Assembly (NCBI RefSeq): GCF_026157035.1
Contig: NZ_JANJZA010000001.1
Span: forward strand, 723,001-787,000
Reading direction: 5' to 3'
Length of the DNA: 64,000 bases
Source: Sphingomicrobium nitratireducens
GTDB lineage: Bacteria > Pseudomonadota > Alphaproteobacteria > Sphingomonadales > Sphingomonadaceae
The position numbers and the translations under genes are program-made. The notes under the pieces were generated by a model, which did no database searches, had not been told where the DNA came from, and worked only from the letters and a program-made list of their open reading frames with translations. This document shows, piece by piece, positions 53,783-63,425 of the stretch. Every line of letters begins with the position of its first letter. The stretch's first letter is position 1.

Positions 53783-56461
53783 ATGAACCGAACCGCGCAC
53801 AGAGAGAGCGCCCTTGAACGGGCACGCGCGCATTCGCCCTTCCTGCGTGCGGCCGGGCAACGCCAGCATGACGTAGCGGAAATCTTTCTCGCCGCCGGTG
53901 CAGGCGCGGCCATCGCGGAGGTGTTCGAAGCACGCGACGAGGACGTCGCGGTGATGCTCCGCCGCCAGCGCGAACGGCTCGCATTGGCCGTGGCGCTCGG
54001 CGACCTGTCGGGCGAATTGCCGCTCGAAGCGGTCACGCGCACCTTGTCCGACTTTGCCGACCGCGCCATCGACCGCGCACTCGCCGCGGCAATCGAGGAA
54101 CGCAACCCCGGCGCCCCGCTCGAAGGGCTCGCCGTGCTGGCACTTGGCAAGCTGGGCAGCCGTGAGCTCAACTATTCTTCGGATGTGGATCTCATCCTCC
54201 TCTACGACCCGGAGCGCCTGCCGCGCGCCTCCCATCGCGACGCGTCCGAGGAAGCCGTGCGCCTCGGCCGCCGTTTCGTCTCGCTTCTCCAGGAGCGCAC
54301 GCCTCACGGCTACGTCGCGCGCGTCGACCTGCGCCTCAGGCCCGCGCCCGAAGTCACCCCGATCGTGCTCCCCGTCGAGGCCGCTATCGGCCATTACGAG
54401 AGCGCCGCGATGGGGTGGGAGCGCGCCGCTTTCATCCGCGCGCGTGCCGCGGGTGGCGACATCGTCCTCGGCCAGCGCTTCCTCGACGCGATCCAGCCCT
54501 TCGTGTGGCGTCGCGCGATCGACTTCGGCGTGGTCGAGGAAATCCGCAGCCTCGGCAACCAGGTCCGCGATCATTTTTCGGAAGGGCAGCGCTTCGGCCC
54601 CGGCTACGACCTCAAGCGCGGGCGCGGCGGCATCCGCGAGGTCGAATTCTTCGTCCAGGCGCAGCAGATGATCCACGGCGGGCGCGACCCCGCGCTGCGC
54701 CAGCCCGCCACGCTCGACGCGATCGGCGCGCTCAGCCTTGCGGGCCATTTCGACAACGACACCGCCGCCAGCCTCGCCGACGCCTACCGCGCACTGCGCA
54801 CCGCCGAACACCGCGTCCAGATGATCGACGACCGCCAGACCCATTGTGTCCCCGAAGGCGAGGCGCTCGAAGCCGTCGCCGCACTCGACGGCGCCGACAG
54901 CGGGAAGGTGTGGCTCGAGACGCTGCGCCCCCATGTCGAGGCCACCGGCGAGCGCTTCGACGCAATCGCGGGCGAGGGGGGCGGCCGCCTCCCCGGCGAC
55001 GAGGAGCGCCTCGCCGCGCGCCTTGCCGACATGGGCTTCGAGGACCCCTCGACCGCGGTCCGCCTCGTCTCGCAATGGCGCAGCGGCCGCGCCCGCTCGC
55101 TGCGTTCCGCCGCCGCGCGCGACGCGTTCGAGGCGATGCTGCCGACCATGCTCGGTGCGATCGCCGAGGCGCCCGATGCCGGTCACGCACTCAACCGCTT
55201 CGCCGACATCGTCGACCATGTGCCCAGCGGCATCAATTTCTACCGCCTGCTCGACGCGCGCCCCGACCTCGCGCGCCAGCTCGCCCGCATCCTTTCGACC
55301 GCGCCCGCGCTCGCCGACCAGCTTGCGCGCCGCCCGGGGCTACTCGACGGGCTGGTCGACCGCTCGGCCTTCGACGCGCCTGCCAAGGCCAAGACTCTCG
55401 CCCGCCGCCTGCGCGAGGAAATGGCCCCGCTCGCCTACGACGTCGCGCTCGACCGCGCGCGCCGCTCGATCAACGAGAAACGCTTCGGCATCGGCGTGCG
55501 CCTCGTCGATGCGAAGGTCGACCCGCTCGAAGCCGCCAAGGACTATGCCACCGTCGCCGAGGGCGCGATCCGCGCGCTCGCCCGCCGCACGGTGCGCGAG
55601 TTCGAGATCGTCCACGGCCGCTTCAAGGATCATGACGGGCTCGTCATCCTCGGCCTCGGACGGCTCGGCGGCGAAGCGCTGACCCACGCCAGCGACCTCG
55701 ACCTCGTCTACCTTTACGACGCGCCCGAAAGCGGCCAGTCGAGCGGCGGCAAGCCCTTGGGGCCGTTCGACTATTTCAACCGCCTTGCCAGCCGTGTCAC
55801 CGCCGCGCTCAGCGTGCCGACCGCCTCGGGCCCGCTTTACGAGGTCGACACGCGCCTGCGTCCGCAGGGCAAGGACGGCCCACTCGCCGTCCCGATCGAC
55901 GCCTTCCTCGCCTACCAGAAAGGCGAGGCGTGGACGTGGGAGCATATGGCGATGGCGCGCGCGCGCCCGCTTTTCGGTCCCAAGAAGCGCCGCAAGCGCC
56001 TCCTCGACGACCTCCAGGCGATCCTCGCCGCCCCGCACGATCGCGTGGCCGCGCTCGAGGCCGCGCGGCAAATGCGCGCCGAGATCGCCCAGCACAAACC
56101 GCCCACCGGCGATCTCGATATCAAGCTGGGCCCAGGCGGGCTGGTCGACCTCGAATTCGCGGTTCACACGCGCCAGCTCATGCTGGGCCAGCATTTCGAC
56201 CCCGATCTCGACAAGGCCGTGCAGCTGCTCGTCGCGGCGGGCGAGGCGCCTGCGAGCCTCGTCGAGGACCACCGCCTTCTTACCCGCATGCTCGTCGTGA
56301 TGCGCCTCGTCGCGCCCGACGTGCGCCGTCCCGCGCGCGCCGCCCGCGCGCTGATGGCGGAGCTGACCGGCCACGCCGATTGGGACGCGCTGCTTGAAGC
56401 GCACGACGCGGCGCGGCAAAGGGTGTCGGACTACTGGAAATCGACCGGAGAGACGACATGA
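53783..56461 (+). CDS. glnE: glutamine synthetase adenylyltransferase/adenylyl-removing enzyme
   Basis: 892 aa bifunctional enzyme that adds and removes AMP on glutamine synthetase in response to PII. Two nucleotidyltransferase halves: VLALGKLGSRELNYSSDVDL in the N-terminal half and VILGLGRLGGEALTHASDLD in the C-terminal half, each with the DxD metal pair. Somewhat shorter than E. coli GlnE (946). ATG 53783 has CAGGGTGAT upstream; earlier in-frame starts at 53747 and 53756 exist. ATGA overlap with bcp. Confidence 0.95.
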   Translation: MNRTAHRESALERARAHSPFLRAAGQRQHDVAEIFLAAGAGAAIAEVFEARDEDVAVMLRRQRERLALAVALGDLSGELPLEAVTRTLSDFADRAIDRALAAAIEERNPGAPLEGLAVLALGKLGSRELNYSSDVDLILLYDPERLPRASHRDASEEAVRLGRRFVSLLQERTPHGYVARVDLRLRPAPEVTPIVLPVEAAIGHYESAAMGWERAAFIRARAAGGDIVLGQRFLDAIQPFVWRRAIDFGVVEEIRSLGNQVRDHFSEGQRFGPGYDLKRGRGGIREVEFFVQAQQMIHGGRDPALRQPATLDAIGALSLAGHFDNDTAASLADAYRALRTAEHRVQMIDDRQTHCVPEGEALEAVAALDGADSGKVWLETLRPHVEATGERFDAIAGEGGGRLPGDEERLAARLADMGFEDPSTAVRLVSQWRSGRARSLRSAAARDAFEAMLPTMLGAIAEAPDAGHALNRFADIVDHVPSGINFYRLLDARPDLARQLARILSTAPALADQLARRPGLLDGLVDRSAFDAPAKAKTLARRLREEMAPLAYDVALDRARRSINEKRFGIGVRLVDAKVDPLEAAKDYATVAEGAIRALARRTVREFEIVHGRFKDHDGLVILGLGRLGGEALTHASDLDLVYLYDAPESGQSSGGKPLGPFDYFNRLASRVTAALSVPTASGPLYEVDTRLRPQGKDGPLAVPIDAFLAYQKGEAWTWEHMAMARARPLFGPKKRRKRLLDDLQAILAAPHDRVAALEAARQMRAEIAQHKPPTGDLDIKLGPGGLVDLEFAVHTRQLMLGQHFDPDLDKAVQLLVAAGEAPASLVEDHRLLTRMLVVMRLVAPDVRRPARAARALMAELTGHADWDALLEAHDAARQRVSDYWKSTGETT

Positions 56462-56916
56462 TGGGAGTGGGCGACAAGGTGCCGAGCCTGAAGGTGGAGC
56501 CGATCGGGGGCGAGCCGCTCGACCTGTCCGCGCCGGGCGGCAAGCTGGTGCTGTTCTTCTACCCCAAGGACATGACCCCCGGCTGCACCACCGAATCGAT
56601 CGATTTCTCGGGCCTCCTTCCCGAGTTCGAGGCCGCCGGCGCCCGGGTCATCGGCGTCTCGCGCGACAGCGAGGCGCGCCACGAGAAGTTCATTGCCAAG
56701 CACTGCCTGTCGACCCCGCTTGTCTCCGACGAGGACGGGCGCGTTTCGGACGCGTTCGGCACCTGGGGCAATAAGAAATTCATGGGCCGCGAGTTCATGG
56801 GCATGATCCGATCGACCTTCCTCGTCGGCGAGGACGGGTTCGTGAAGGCTGCCTGGCCCAAGGTGAAGGTCAAGGGCCATGCCGCCGAAGTGCTCGAGGC
56901 GGTGAAGACGCTGTGA
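56458..56916 (+). CDS. bcp: thioredoxin-dependent peroxiredoxin (Bcp/PrxQ)
   Basis: 152 aa. Peroxidatic C43 in YPKDMTPGCTTES. The usual resolving Cys five residues later is replaced by Asp (D48); another Cys (KHCLST) lies further on. So it may be a one-Cys form or use a different resolver. It reduces organic and hydrogen peroxides. ATG overlap with glnE; GTGA overlap with the next gene. Confidence 0.92.
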   Translation: MMGVGDKVPSLKVEPIGGEPLDLSAPGGKLVLFFYPKDMTPGCTTESIDFSGLLPEFEAAGARVIGVSRDSEARHEKFIAKHCLSTPLVSDEDGRVSDAFGTWGNKKFMGREFMGMIRSTFLVGEDGFVKAAWPKVKVKGHAAEVLEAVKTL

Positions 56917-57797
56917 GCCGCCCGGGGCTCATCGGCCTCGGCACGCTGGGCGAACCGGTCGCCCGGCACCTCCTTGCTGCCAATCCCGAACTCGTCGTGT
57001 GGAACCGCAGCCCCGAACCCGCCGCCCGGCTGGGCGAGGCGGGGGCGACCGTCGCGCTCGATCCGGTAGCGCTGGCGGAAAGCTGCGACACGATTTTTCT
57101 CGTCCTGTCGACCGAGCAGGCTGCCGACGAGGTGCTGCAGCGCGACGAGCATGGCACGATCGGTCTTGACATCGAGGGCCGCACCATCGTCCAGCTCGCC
57201 ACCGTCTCCCCCGACCATAGCGAGGCGCTCGAGGTGGCGGTCAAGGCGGCGGGCGGCGCCTATGTCGAAGCCCCGGTCTCTGGAAGCCGCGTCCCCGCCG
57301 AGCGCGGCGAACTGGTCGCGATGATCGCGGGCAGCCACGCCGCCAAGGCGCGCGTCCTGCCCTTGTTCGATCCGTTCACTGCAAAGGTGATCGACTGCGG
57401 CGATGTGCCCGGCGGCATCGCGATGAAGCTCGCCTCCAACGTCATGCTCGTACCGCTGATGCTCGGCATCGTCGAATCGATGGCCTTCGCCAAGCGCGCC
57501 GGGCTCGACCTCGCCGTGTTCGGCGAGATGCTCAAGTCGGGCCAGATGGCGAGCCCGATCCTCAAGGTGAAGGTCGACAAGATCCTGTCCGGCGACTGGA
57601 GCCCGCAGGCGCAGATGGACAATGTCGTCACCAGCGGCGGCGACGCGGTCGCGCTCGCCCACCGGCTGGGGATGGCCGACACGCTCCTCGAACGCGCGCT
57701 CGCTTATGTCGACGCCGCCTGCGAGGAGGGCCTCGACAAGGAGGATGTCGTCGCCGTCTTCAAGCTGCTCGTGCACGAAAGCCCCATGCACGATTGA
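56913..57797 (+). CDS. beta-hydroxyacid dehydrogenase family oxidoreductase
   Basis: 294 aa, NAD(P)-dependent. Cofactor loop GLIGLGTLGEPVARHLL at the N-terminus, substrate motif EAPVSGSRVPAERGELV, and catalytic Lys in GGIAMKLASNVML. This is the 3-hydroxyisobutyrate/glyoxylate-succinic semialdehyde reductase family; the precise substrate is open. It shares a transcript with glnE and bcp by overlaps. Confidence 0.88.
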   Translation: MSRPGLIGLGTLGEPVARHLLAANPELVVWNRSPEPAARLGEAGATVALDPVALAESCDTIFLVLSTEQAADEVLQRDEHGTIGLDIEGRTIVQLATVSPDHSEALEVAVKAAGGAYVEAPVSGSRVPAERGELVAMIAGSHAAKARVLPLFDPFTAKVIDCGDVPGGIAMKLASNVMLVPLMLGIVESMAFAKRAGLDLAVFGEMLKSGQMASPILKVKVDKILSGDWSPQAQMDNVVTSGGDAVALAHRLGMADTLLERALAYVDAACEEGLDKEDVVAVFKLLVHESPMHD

Positions 57798-57857
57798 AAT
57801 CGCGCCCCGCCCCATGCTAGCGGCGGCGCAACCTCCAGCGTTAAGGAAGCTTCGATC

Positions 57858-58637
57858 GTGGCCGAATTCACCCTGCCCAAGAACAGCAAGGTCCGTCAGG
57901 GCCGCGACTACAAGGCCCAGGACGGCACGCGGCTCAAGAAGTTCAAGGTCTATCGCTACGACCCGGAAACGGGCGAGAATCCGCGCTACGACACCTACAC
58001 GATCGACCTCGACAAATGCGGGCCGATGGTCCTCGACGCGATCATCAAGATCAAGAACGAGATCGACCCCACGCTGACCTTCCGCCGCTCGTGCCGCGAG
58101 GGCATTTGCGGGTCGTGCGCGATGAACATGGACGGCAAGAACGGGCTGGCCTGCACGACTGCGATCGACGATCTCAAGGGCACCATCCGCATCACCCCGC
58201 TGCCGCACATGGAAGTGGTCAAGGACCTCGTTCCCGACTTCACCCATTTCTACGCGCAATACGCCTCGATCCAGCCGTGGATGAAGACGCAGACGGCCGA
58301 ACCGTCGGGCAAGGAGCGGCTCCAGGCGCCCGAGGACCGCGCCAAGCTGGACGGCCTCTACGAATGCATCCTGTGCGCCTGCTGCTCGACCTCGTGCCCG
58401 AGCTACTGGTGGAATAGCGACCGCTTCCTCGGCCCCGCGATCCTGCTTCAGGCTTATCGCTGGCTGGCCGACAGCCGCGACGAGGCGACCGGCGAGCGTC
58501 TGGACCAGCTCGAGGACCCGTATCGCCTCTATCGCTGCCACACGATCATGAACTGCGCGAACGTGTGCCCCAAGGGGTTGAACCCCGCCAAGGCGATCGC
58601 CGAAACCAAGAAGATGATCGCCGAGCGCGCCGCCTAG
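57858..58637 (+). CDS. sdhB: succinate dehydrogenase iron-sulfur subunit
   Basis: 259 aa subunit B of complex II, transferring electrons from SdhA to quinone. [2Fe-2S] ligands in CREGICGSC and the following GLAC, then [12 protein letters not shown] and [14 protein letters not shown] for the [4Fe-4S] and [3Fe-4S] clusters. GTG start 57858, RBS AAGGAAG. No sdhC, sdhD or sdhA adjoins it; the upstream gene is an unrelated oxidoreductase. The stop codon overlaps the convergent flippase stop (CTAG). Confidence 0.96.
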   Translation: MAEFTLPKNSKVRQGRDYKAQDGTRLKKFKVYRYDPETGENPRYDTYTIDLDKCGPMVLDAIIKIKNEIDPTLTFRRSCREGICGSCAMNMDGKNGLACTTAIDDLKGTIRITPLPHMEVVKDLVPDFTHFYAQYASIQPWMKTQTAEPSGKERLQAPEDRAKLDGLYECILCACCSTSCPSYWWNSDRFLGPAILLQAYRWLADSRDEATGERLDQLEDPYRLYRCHTIMNCANVCPKGLNPAKAIAETKKMIAERAA

Positions 58638-59935
58638 GCGCGCCGTTCCTCGATCCCGATCACCTTTGCGGTGGCGACGGCTGCGAGCAGTGTCGCCGCG
58701 AGCGACTGGCCGATCATCGCGTAGCCGACCCCGTCGAGGCCGAGGGCGAGCATGCCCGCGACCATCGCGGCCAGCGCGGCGAGCCCAACCGACACCGAGA
58801 TGACGAGCGACACGCCCGGTCTCCCCAATGCGCCGAGCGTCGCCGCCAATCCCGGCTGCGCCATTGCCAGCGCACGCGCGATCGCGACGAGCGCGAGGAT
58901 CGACCCGGCCGCCGCGAATTCGGGCCCGCCGAACACGGCCATCACCGTCTCGCCCGACGCCACGAACAGCAGGGCCACGATCCCGCCCGCGCCGATCGCG
59001 ATGGCGCCGCCCTTCCACAGCATCGCCCTAAGCTCGGCCCATTGCTGGCGCGAGGCGAGGTCGGCGACCACCTCGAAACTCGATTGCGCGGCCAGCTGGG
59101 CCGGCTGCTGCAGCGCGTTGGTAGCGCGGGTCGCCAGTGCGAACAGTCCCGCCGCGGTCGGCCCCAGCACCGCGCCGACAAGCAGCGGGATGGCCAGCGG
59201 GGTGATGTTGACCAGCGTGTAATCGGCATTCGACACGAAGGCGTAGCGCCCGATCCCGGGGAAGAGGCGCAGCGCCTCGCTGACCCGGCGCGGCGTCGGC
59301 CAGGCGATCGACCGGCGCGCCATCGCGATGCCCGCCATCGCCCACAGGCTCAATCCTTCGGCCGCCGCCGCCGCCATCCACACGAGGATGAAGGCGCCGA
59401 GCCCGCCGCCCGTCGCGACCACGGCGAGCGTGCCGAGAAAGCGCACCAGCGGCATCACCGCGGCATGCGCGCCGAGCCAGTCGAAGCGGCGAAACAGCTG
59501 AAGCAGGCCGAACGGCGTCTGGCGCGCGGTGGCGAGGATGGCGAGCGCATAGAAGGGCGCATACTGCTCTGCGACGGGCCCCCAGCCGCCTTCGCGCGCC
59601 GCGATCGGCAAGGCGATCGCCGCGGCGAGGATCGCGACGAGCGCCATCGCCGCCTCGATCAGGGCGGTCAGCCGGATCACCGAGGCGAGGCCCTCGCGAT
59701 CGTCCTCGCGAAGCGGGGCCTGACCGAAACGCACCAGCGTTTGCCAGCCCGAAAAGGCGACGATCCCGCCGATGAACATGATCGCCGCGTGCATCAGCGC
59801 GAGCACCCCGAAGTCGCGCGGACCCAGAACGCGCGCGGCAATGGCGAGGTAGGCGAGGCTCAACAGCGCGCCGACCGTCTTGCCCGACAGGATCAGCGAG
59901 AAATTCTTCCCCACCCGCTGGAGCGCGGCGCTCAC
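58634..59935 (-). CDS. oligosaccharide flippase-type membrane protein (Wzx-like)
   Basis: 433 aa from GTG 59935, overlapping the upstream transferase gene (GTGA). About twelve to fourteen hydrophobic segments and the N-terminal [20 protein letters not shown] with [14 protein letters not shown], the polysaccharide-synthesis/MATE-like (MviN/Wzx) pattern. It probably flips a lipid-linked glycan or a related polymer unit. The coupled GT-B type transferase upstream supports a surface-polymer role. Confidence 0.85.
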   Translation of the reverse strand: MSAALQRVGKNFSLILSGKTVGALLSLAYLAIAARVLGPRDFGVLALMHAAIMFIGGIVAFSGWQTLVRFGQAPLREDDREGLASVIRLTALIEAAMALVAILAAAIALPIAAREGGWGPVAEQYAPFYALAILATARQTPFGLLQLFRRFDWLGAHAAVMPLVRFLGTLAVVATGGGLGAFILVWMAAAAAEGLSLWAMAGIAMARRSIAWPTPRRVSEALRLFPGIGRYAFVSNADYTLVNITPLAIPLLVGAVLGPTAAGLFALATRATNALQQPAQLAAQSSFEVVADLASRQQWAELRAMLWKGGAIAIGAGGIVALLFVASGETVMAVFGGPEFAAAGSILALVAIARALAMAQPGLAATLGALGRPGVSLVISVSVGLAALAAMVAGMLALGLDGVGYAMIGQSLAATLLAAVATAKVIGIEERRA

Positions 59936-61074
59936 CCGAACCGCTCGAGGATCGCGTCGGCCGCCCGCGCAGAAGCGCTGATCCCGTTCGAATGGAACGT
60001 GCGCGCGAACAGGCGCTCCTGCGCGGGGCGATAGTCCGCGTGGCTCGCCACTGACCCGTCGATCGCCGCGACGATGTCCTCGCCCGGCGTCACCAGCGGC
60101 CCCGCGCGCCAATGGTCGTAGTCCTCGCTGTCGCCGCGCCCGACCTTGTGCGCATCGGCGAATAGCGCGGGGCGCGGCACCTTGAGGAACTCGTAGATCT
60201 GGCTCGACACGTCGCCGAGATAGATGTCGGCATGGGTGGTGTAGCTCATGTCGAACACCGCCGGGCTGCCGAAATCGACGTGGACGTTAGGCGCGTGGAA
60301 CAGGCTTGCGCGCGGGCGCCTCGCGCGCGCCAGCGTGAACCGCTCGAGGCTCGCCTGCACCGGCCGCTGGAACAGCATCGCGTGCGGCGCGAAGACGAGG
60401 TTGTAGCGACCGTCCTCGGCGATCCGCTCGACGATCTCCTCGCCCATCCGGTACCAGCTCGACAGGAGCGGCGAGGGGTGCGGATTGTAGAGGATGACGG
60501 GCTTGTCCGGGTCCTCGAAATCGAACATCGGGCGCGGCGGGTCGGGCAGGTCGAACTTGACATAGCCGGTCATCACCATCCGCTCCTCGGGCACTCCGGC
60601 GGCGACATAGCGCTCGTGGATCTTGGGCCCTGCGAGCAGCGACAGGTCGAATTGCTGGCTGTCGGGCGAGAAACCGATCGCGCGGTCGCCCGCCCCGTGG
60701 CGCGCATGCACCATCTTAAGCCGATCGAGCCCGAACCTGCGCCTGAGCGCGAGCGAGGTGCGCTCGGTGACCACCAGCACGTCGAGTTTCTCGAACCAGT
60801 CGAGATTGTGCGACAGCGCCGCCAGCCGCCGCGAGGGCCAGAACCGGTCTGCCAGCCGCACGAGACCCCGAAACCGCTCGGGGCCCTTCAGGCGCTCGGC
60901 CGCGACCCTCATCCCGAACAGGCCGGCGATGCGGTCGATCTCCTGGCGGATGCGCGTATTGGAATAAGCGAGTTCGACCTCGTGTCCGCCGCGCCGGATC
61001 AGTTCGAGCGCGATCGGCAGCGAATGGGCGACCTGGTGCGGCTGGTCGTGATTGTAGAGAAACCCGATGCGCAC
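59932..61074 (-). CDS. CDP-glycerol glycerophosphotransferase-like GT-B protein
   Basis: 380 aa from GTG 61074 (MRIGFLYNHDQPHQ); no good ATG and only a weak RBS, so the start is uncertain. Blocks: LLAGPKIHERYVAAGVPEER, GYVKFD, VILYNPHPSPLLSSW, LVFAPHAMLF, and TTHADIYLGDVSSQIYEFL, with the D-x-S-S and E residues of the CDP-glycerol:polyol transferase (TagB/TagF-like) fold. In Gram-negatives it may build a phosphopolyol-decorated surface glycan. GTGA overlap with the flippase; divergent from the thioesterase. Confidence 0.8.
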   Translation of the reverse strand: MRIGFLYNHDQPHQVAHSLPIALELIRRGGHEVELAYSNTRIRQEIDRIAGLFGMRVAAERLKGPERFRGLVRLADRFWPSRRLAALSHNLDWFEKLDVLVVTERTSLALRRRFGLDRLKMVHARHGAGDRAIGFSPDSQQFDLSLLAGPKIHERYVAAGVPEERMVMTGYVKFDLPDPPRPMFDFEDPDKPVILYNPHPSPLLSSWYRMGEEIVERIAEDGRYNLVFAPHAMLFQRPVQASLERFTLARARRPRASLFHAPNVHVDFGSPAVFDMSYTTHADIYLGDVSSQIYEFLKVPRPALFADAHKVGRGDSEDYDHWRAGPLVTPGEDIVAAIDGSVASHADYRPAQERLFARTFHSNGISASARAADAILERFG

Positions 61075-61171
61075 GTCGTTCGCCCCGTTGCCCCAATCGC
61101 CACGCCCCGAGGGGCACCGCCCCAAGGCGCATTGCCAGCCGGCAATCCGATCACCTAAGGCGAGTGTCCAC

Positions 61172-61681
61172 ATGACCACCGATATTGACAAAAACAAGGC
61201 GGACATCGCCGCTCGTGCGCCGAAAAGCGCCACTCCCGACCCCGAGAATCCGGGCTGGTGGCACTGGAGCGACTTCCGTCCCGGCTCGTTCGCCTCGCGC
61301 ACCGGTCGCCTCATCTTCCGCCCGCTCCACGAAGTGGGCCACGCGCAGGTCCGCATGTTCCCCGACGAGACCATGCTTAACATGGGCGGGTCGATGTACG
61401 GCGGCGCGGTGATGAGCTTCATCGATCTCGCGCTGTTCGCGGGCGGGCGCTGCTGTTCGATGCCCGAGGGGCATTATGTCACGCTCGACTGCTCGACCCA
61501 CTTCATCGCGCGCACCCGCGTCGGCACGCCGCTCGACGCCTTCGTTCGCCTGGTCGGCGTGACGCCGGGCGGGATGGTCCACCTGTCGGGCCACTGCGAG
61601 CAGGACGGCAAGGCCACCCACAGCTTCACCGGCACCCTCAAGAAGGTGCGAGAACCCCGCGGCGATGACGACCGCGGCTGA
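61172..61681 (+). CDS. PaaI-family hotdog thioesterase
   Basis: 169 aa from ATG 61172 with AAGGCGAG upstream. Hotdog fold with HEVGHAQVRMFPDETMLNM, GGAVMSFIDLALF, CSTHFIARTRVGTP and the closing SFTGTLKKV strand. It hydrolyses an acyl-CoA of unknown chain. Overlaps zapE by 17 bp. Confidence 0.85.
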   Translation: MTTDIDKNKADIAARAPKSATPDPENPGWWHWSDFRPGSFASRTGRLIFRPLHEVGHAQVRMFPDETMLNMGGSMYGGAVMSFIDLALFAGGRCCSMPEGHYVTLDCSTHFIARTRVGTPLDAFVRLVGVTPGGMVHLSGHCEQDGKATHSFTGTLKKVREPRGDDDRG

Positions 61682-62810
61682 TCCGGGCCCCGTCGGCCAG
61701 GCCTACGCGGCACTGGTCGAGGCAGGCGAACTCCAGCGCGATCCCGACCAGGCCCGCGCGGTCGCCGCGCTCGACCGTTTCGCCGCCGACCTCGGGCGGA
61801 CCCGCGGCGGCTTCCTCTCGCGCCTGTTCGGCCGCGAGACGCCCGCGCCGTGCGGCGTCTACATGTGGGGCGAGGTAGGGCGCGGCAAGTCGATGCTGAT
61901 GGACCTCGCCTTCGAGGCGATCGAGGTCACCCCCAAGCGCCGCGCCCACTTCCACGCCTTCATGATCGACGTCCACCAGCGCCTGAAGGTCGAACGCGAC
62001 GCGGGCGCCGAGGAGCCGCTCCTCAAGGTCGCCCATGCCATCGCCGAGGAAGCCCGCTTTCTCGCCTTCGACGAGATGATGGTCACCAACGCCGCCGACG
62101 CGATGATCATGAGCCGCCTGTTCACCGCCCTGGTCGAGGCGGGCGTCGGCGTCGTCACCACGTCGAACCGCCCGCCCATCGATCTTTACAAGGACGGTCT
62201 CAACCGCGAGCTGTTCATGCCCTTCATCCGCCTGATCGAGGCGCAGATGCAGGTGGTCGCCCTCAACGGCGCGATCGACTATCGCCTCGACCGCATGAAG
62301 GGCCTCGACCTGTGGCACGTCCCCAACGGCCAGCAGGCGACGGCGGCGTTGAGCGAAGCCTTCTTCCGCCTGACCGACTACGAGGTCGAGCGCGAGGCCG
62401 TGCCTTCGATGGAACTGGACGTCGGGCAGGGCCGCACCCTCCACGTCCCCAAGGCATTGAAGGGTGTCGCCGTGTTCAGCTTCAAGCGCCTGTGCGGCGA
62501 GGCGCGCGGCGCGCCCGACTATCTCGCCATCGCGCGGAGCTTCCACACCGTGATCCTCGTCGGCATCCCCGTGATGGGTCCCGACATGCGCAACGAGGCC
62601 GCGCGCTTCGTCTCGCTGATCGACGCGCTCTACGAGCATCGCGTCAAATTGCTCGCCGCCGCCGATGCCGAGCCCGAAAATCTGTACGAGAAAGGGGACG
62701 GCAGCTTCGAATTCGAACGCACGGTCAGCCGTCTCGAGGAGATGCAGGCGCTCGACTATCTCGAGGAAGGCCACGGGCTCGCGGACGAAAAAAGCCGCCC
62801 CGCGGATTGA
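61665..62810 (+). CDS. zapE: cell division ATPase ZapE (AFG1 family)
   Basis: 381 aa. Walker A GEVGRGKS at 69-76, Walker B LAFDEMMV, then TTSNRPPIDLYKDGLNRELF and HVPKALKGVAVFSFKRLC, all AFG1/ZapE marks. ZapE binds FtsZ and regulates late Z-ring stability. Starts inside the thioesterase gene. The minus-strand terminator of the next gene lies in its last codons. Confidence 0.93.
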   Translation: MTTAADPGPVGQAYAALVEAGELQRDPDQARAVAALDRFAADLGRTRGGFLSRLFGRETPAPCGVYMWGEVGRGKSMLMDLAFEAIEVTPKRRAHFHAFMIDVHQRLKVERDAGAEEPLLKVAHAIAEEARFLAFDEMMVTNAADAMIMSRLFTALVEAGVGVVTTSNRPPIDLYKDGLNRELFMPFIRLIEAQMQVVALNGAIDYRLDRMKGLDLWHVPNGQQATAALSEAFFRLTDYEVEREAVPSMELDVGQGRTLHVPKALKGVAVFSFKRLCGEARGAPDYLAIARSFHTVILVGIPVMGPDMRNEAARFVSLIDALYEHRVKLLAAADAEPENLYEKGDGSFEFERTVSRLEEMQALDYLEEGHGLADEKSRPAD

Positions 62811-62825
62811 CGCCCGCGGGACGGC
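62788..62825 (-). terminator. minus-strand terminator inside the zapE end
   Basis: GCCGTCCCGCGGG/CCGCGGGGCGGC with an 8-nt loop, followed on the minus strand by T6. It ends the small periplasmic protein gene (62868-63272) and covers the last codons and stop of zapE. Confidence 0.85.
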
Positions 62826-62867
62826 CGGCGGGGGCGGTTGCACGGGCCCCCGTTACGCGACTGGCGA

Positions 62868-63272
62868 TCAGAGAATGGCGCGCAGTACTTCCGAGACGAT
62901 CATCGTCGTCGGGTCGACGCGGTAGATGTAGTTCTGGTCGTAGATGTAGCGCTGGTAGGGATCGAGCCCGTACTGGCGCCTGAGATCGTACGGAATGCGG
63001 TCGTACGGCGTCCACTGGCTGTAGCCCGAGGGGAAGCGATAGCCGACCTCGTACTGTTTCTTGTACTGGCCCGGTGGCATGCACTGCGGGTTCTTCTTGG
63101 CGAGTCCCTTGGGACAGTGGCCCGCGCCATAACCCTGCGCGCCCAGAGGCGCGACCTGCTGGTGATGCTTGGCCTTCCCCTTGCCCTGGGCATGAGGAGG
63201 CGGCCCCGCAAGCGCGGGCGTGGCGGCAAAGGCGACGGCCCCGAGGCCGAGCATGAAAAGCTTGTTGGTCAT
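62868..63272 (-). CDS. small exported RcnB-like protein
   Basis: 134 aa from ATG 63272 (AAAAGGA 5 nt upstream; ATG 63278 is possible). Signal peptide ending ATPALAGPP, a His/Lys/Gly-rich linker, a CPKGLAKKNPQCMPPGQYKK disulphide-prone segment, and a C-terminal domain with YRFPSGYSQWTPYDRIPYDL and DQNYIYRVDPTTMIV. That last part resembles the periplasmic RcnB/DUF1236-type fold. Function unknown. Confidence 0.75.
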   Translation of the reverse strand: MTNKLFMLGLGAVAFAATPALAGPPPHAQGKGKAKHHQQVAPLGAQGYGAGHCPKGLAKKNPQCMPPGQYKKQYEVGYRFPSGYSQWTPYDRIPYDLRRQYGLDPYQRYIYDQNYIYRVDPTTMIVSEVLRAIL

Positions 63273-63425
63273 GGCCATCCTTTTAAACATCACCCGCTGA
63301 ATCCTGCCTGAAAAACGCGTTCATCCGCCATTTTGGCGGCACGGTTCAGCGGCAGATCAGACCGTTTTATCGTTAACCGGGTGCCATTTGCCTGCTATGC
63401 GTCGGGGATCAGGAGGGAGAGACAC

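Noticed and set aside
58565-60034. 489-codon plus-strand frame opposite the flippase gene
   Set aside because: Arg/His-rich composition without membrane segments or motifs, overlapping the end of sdhB; a shadow.
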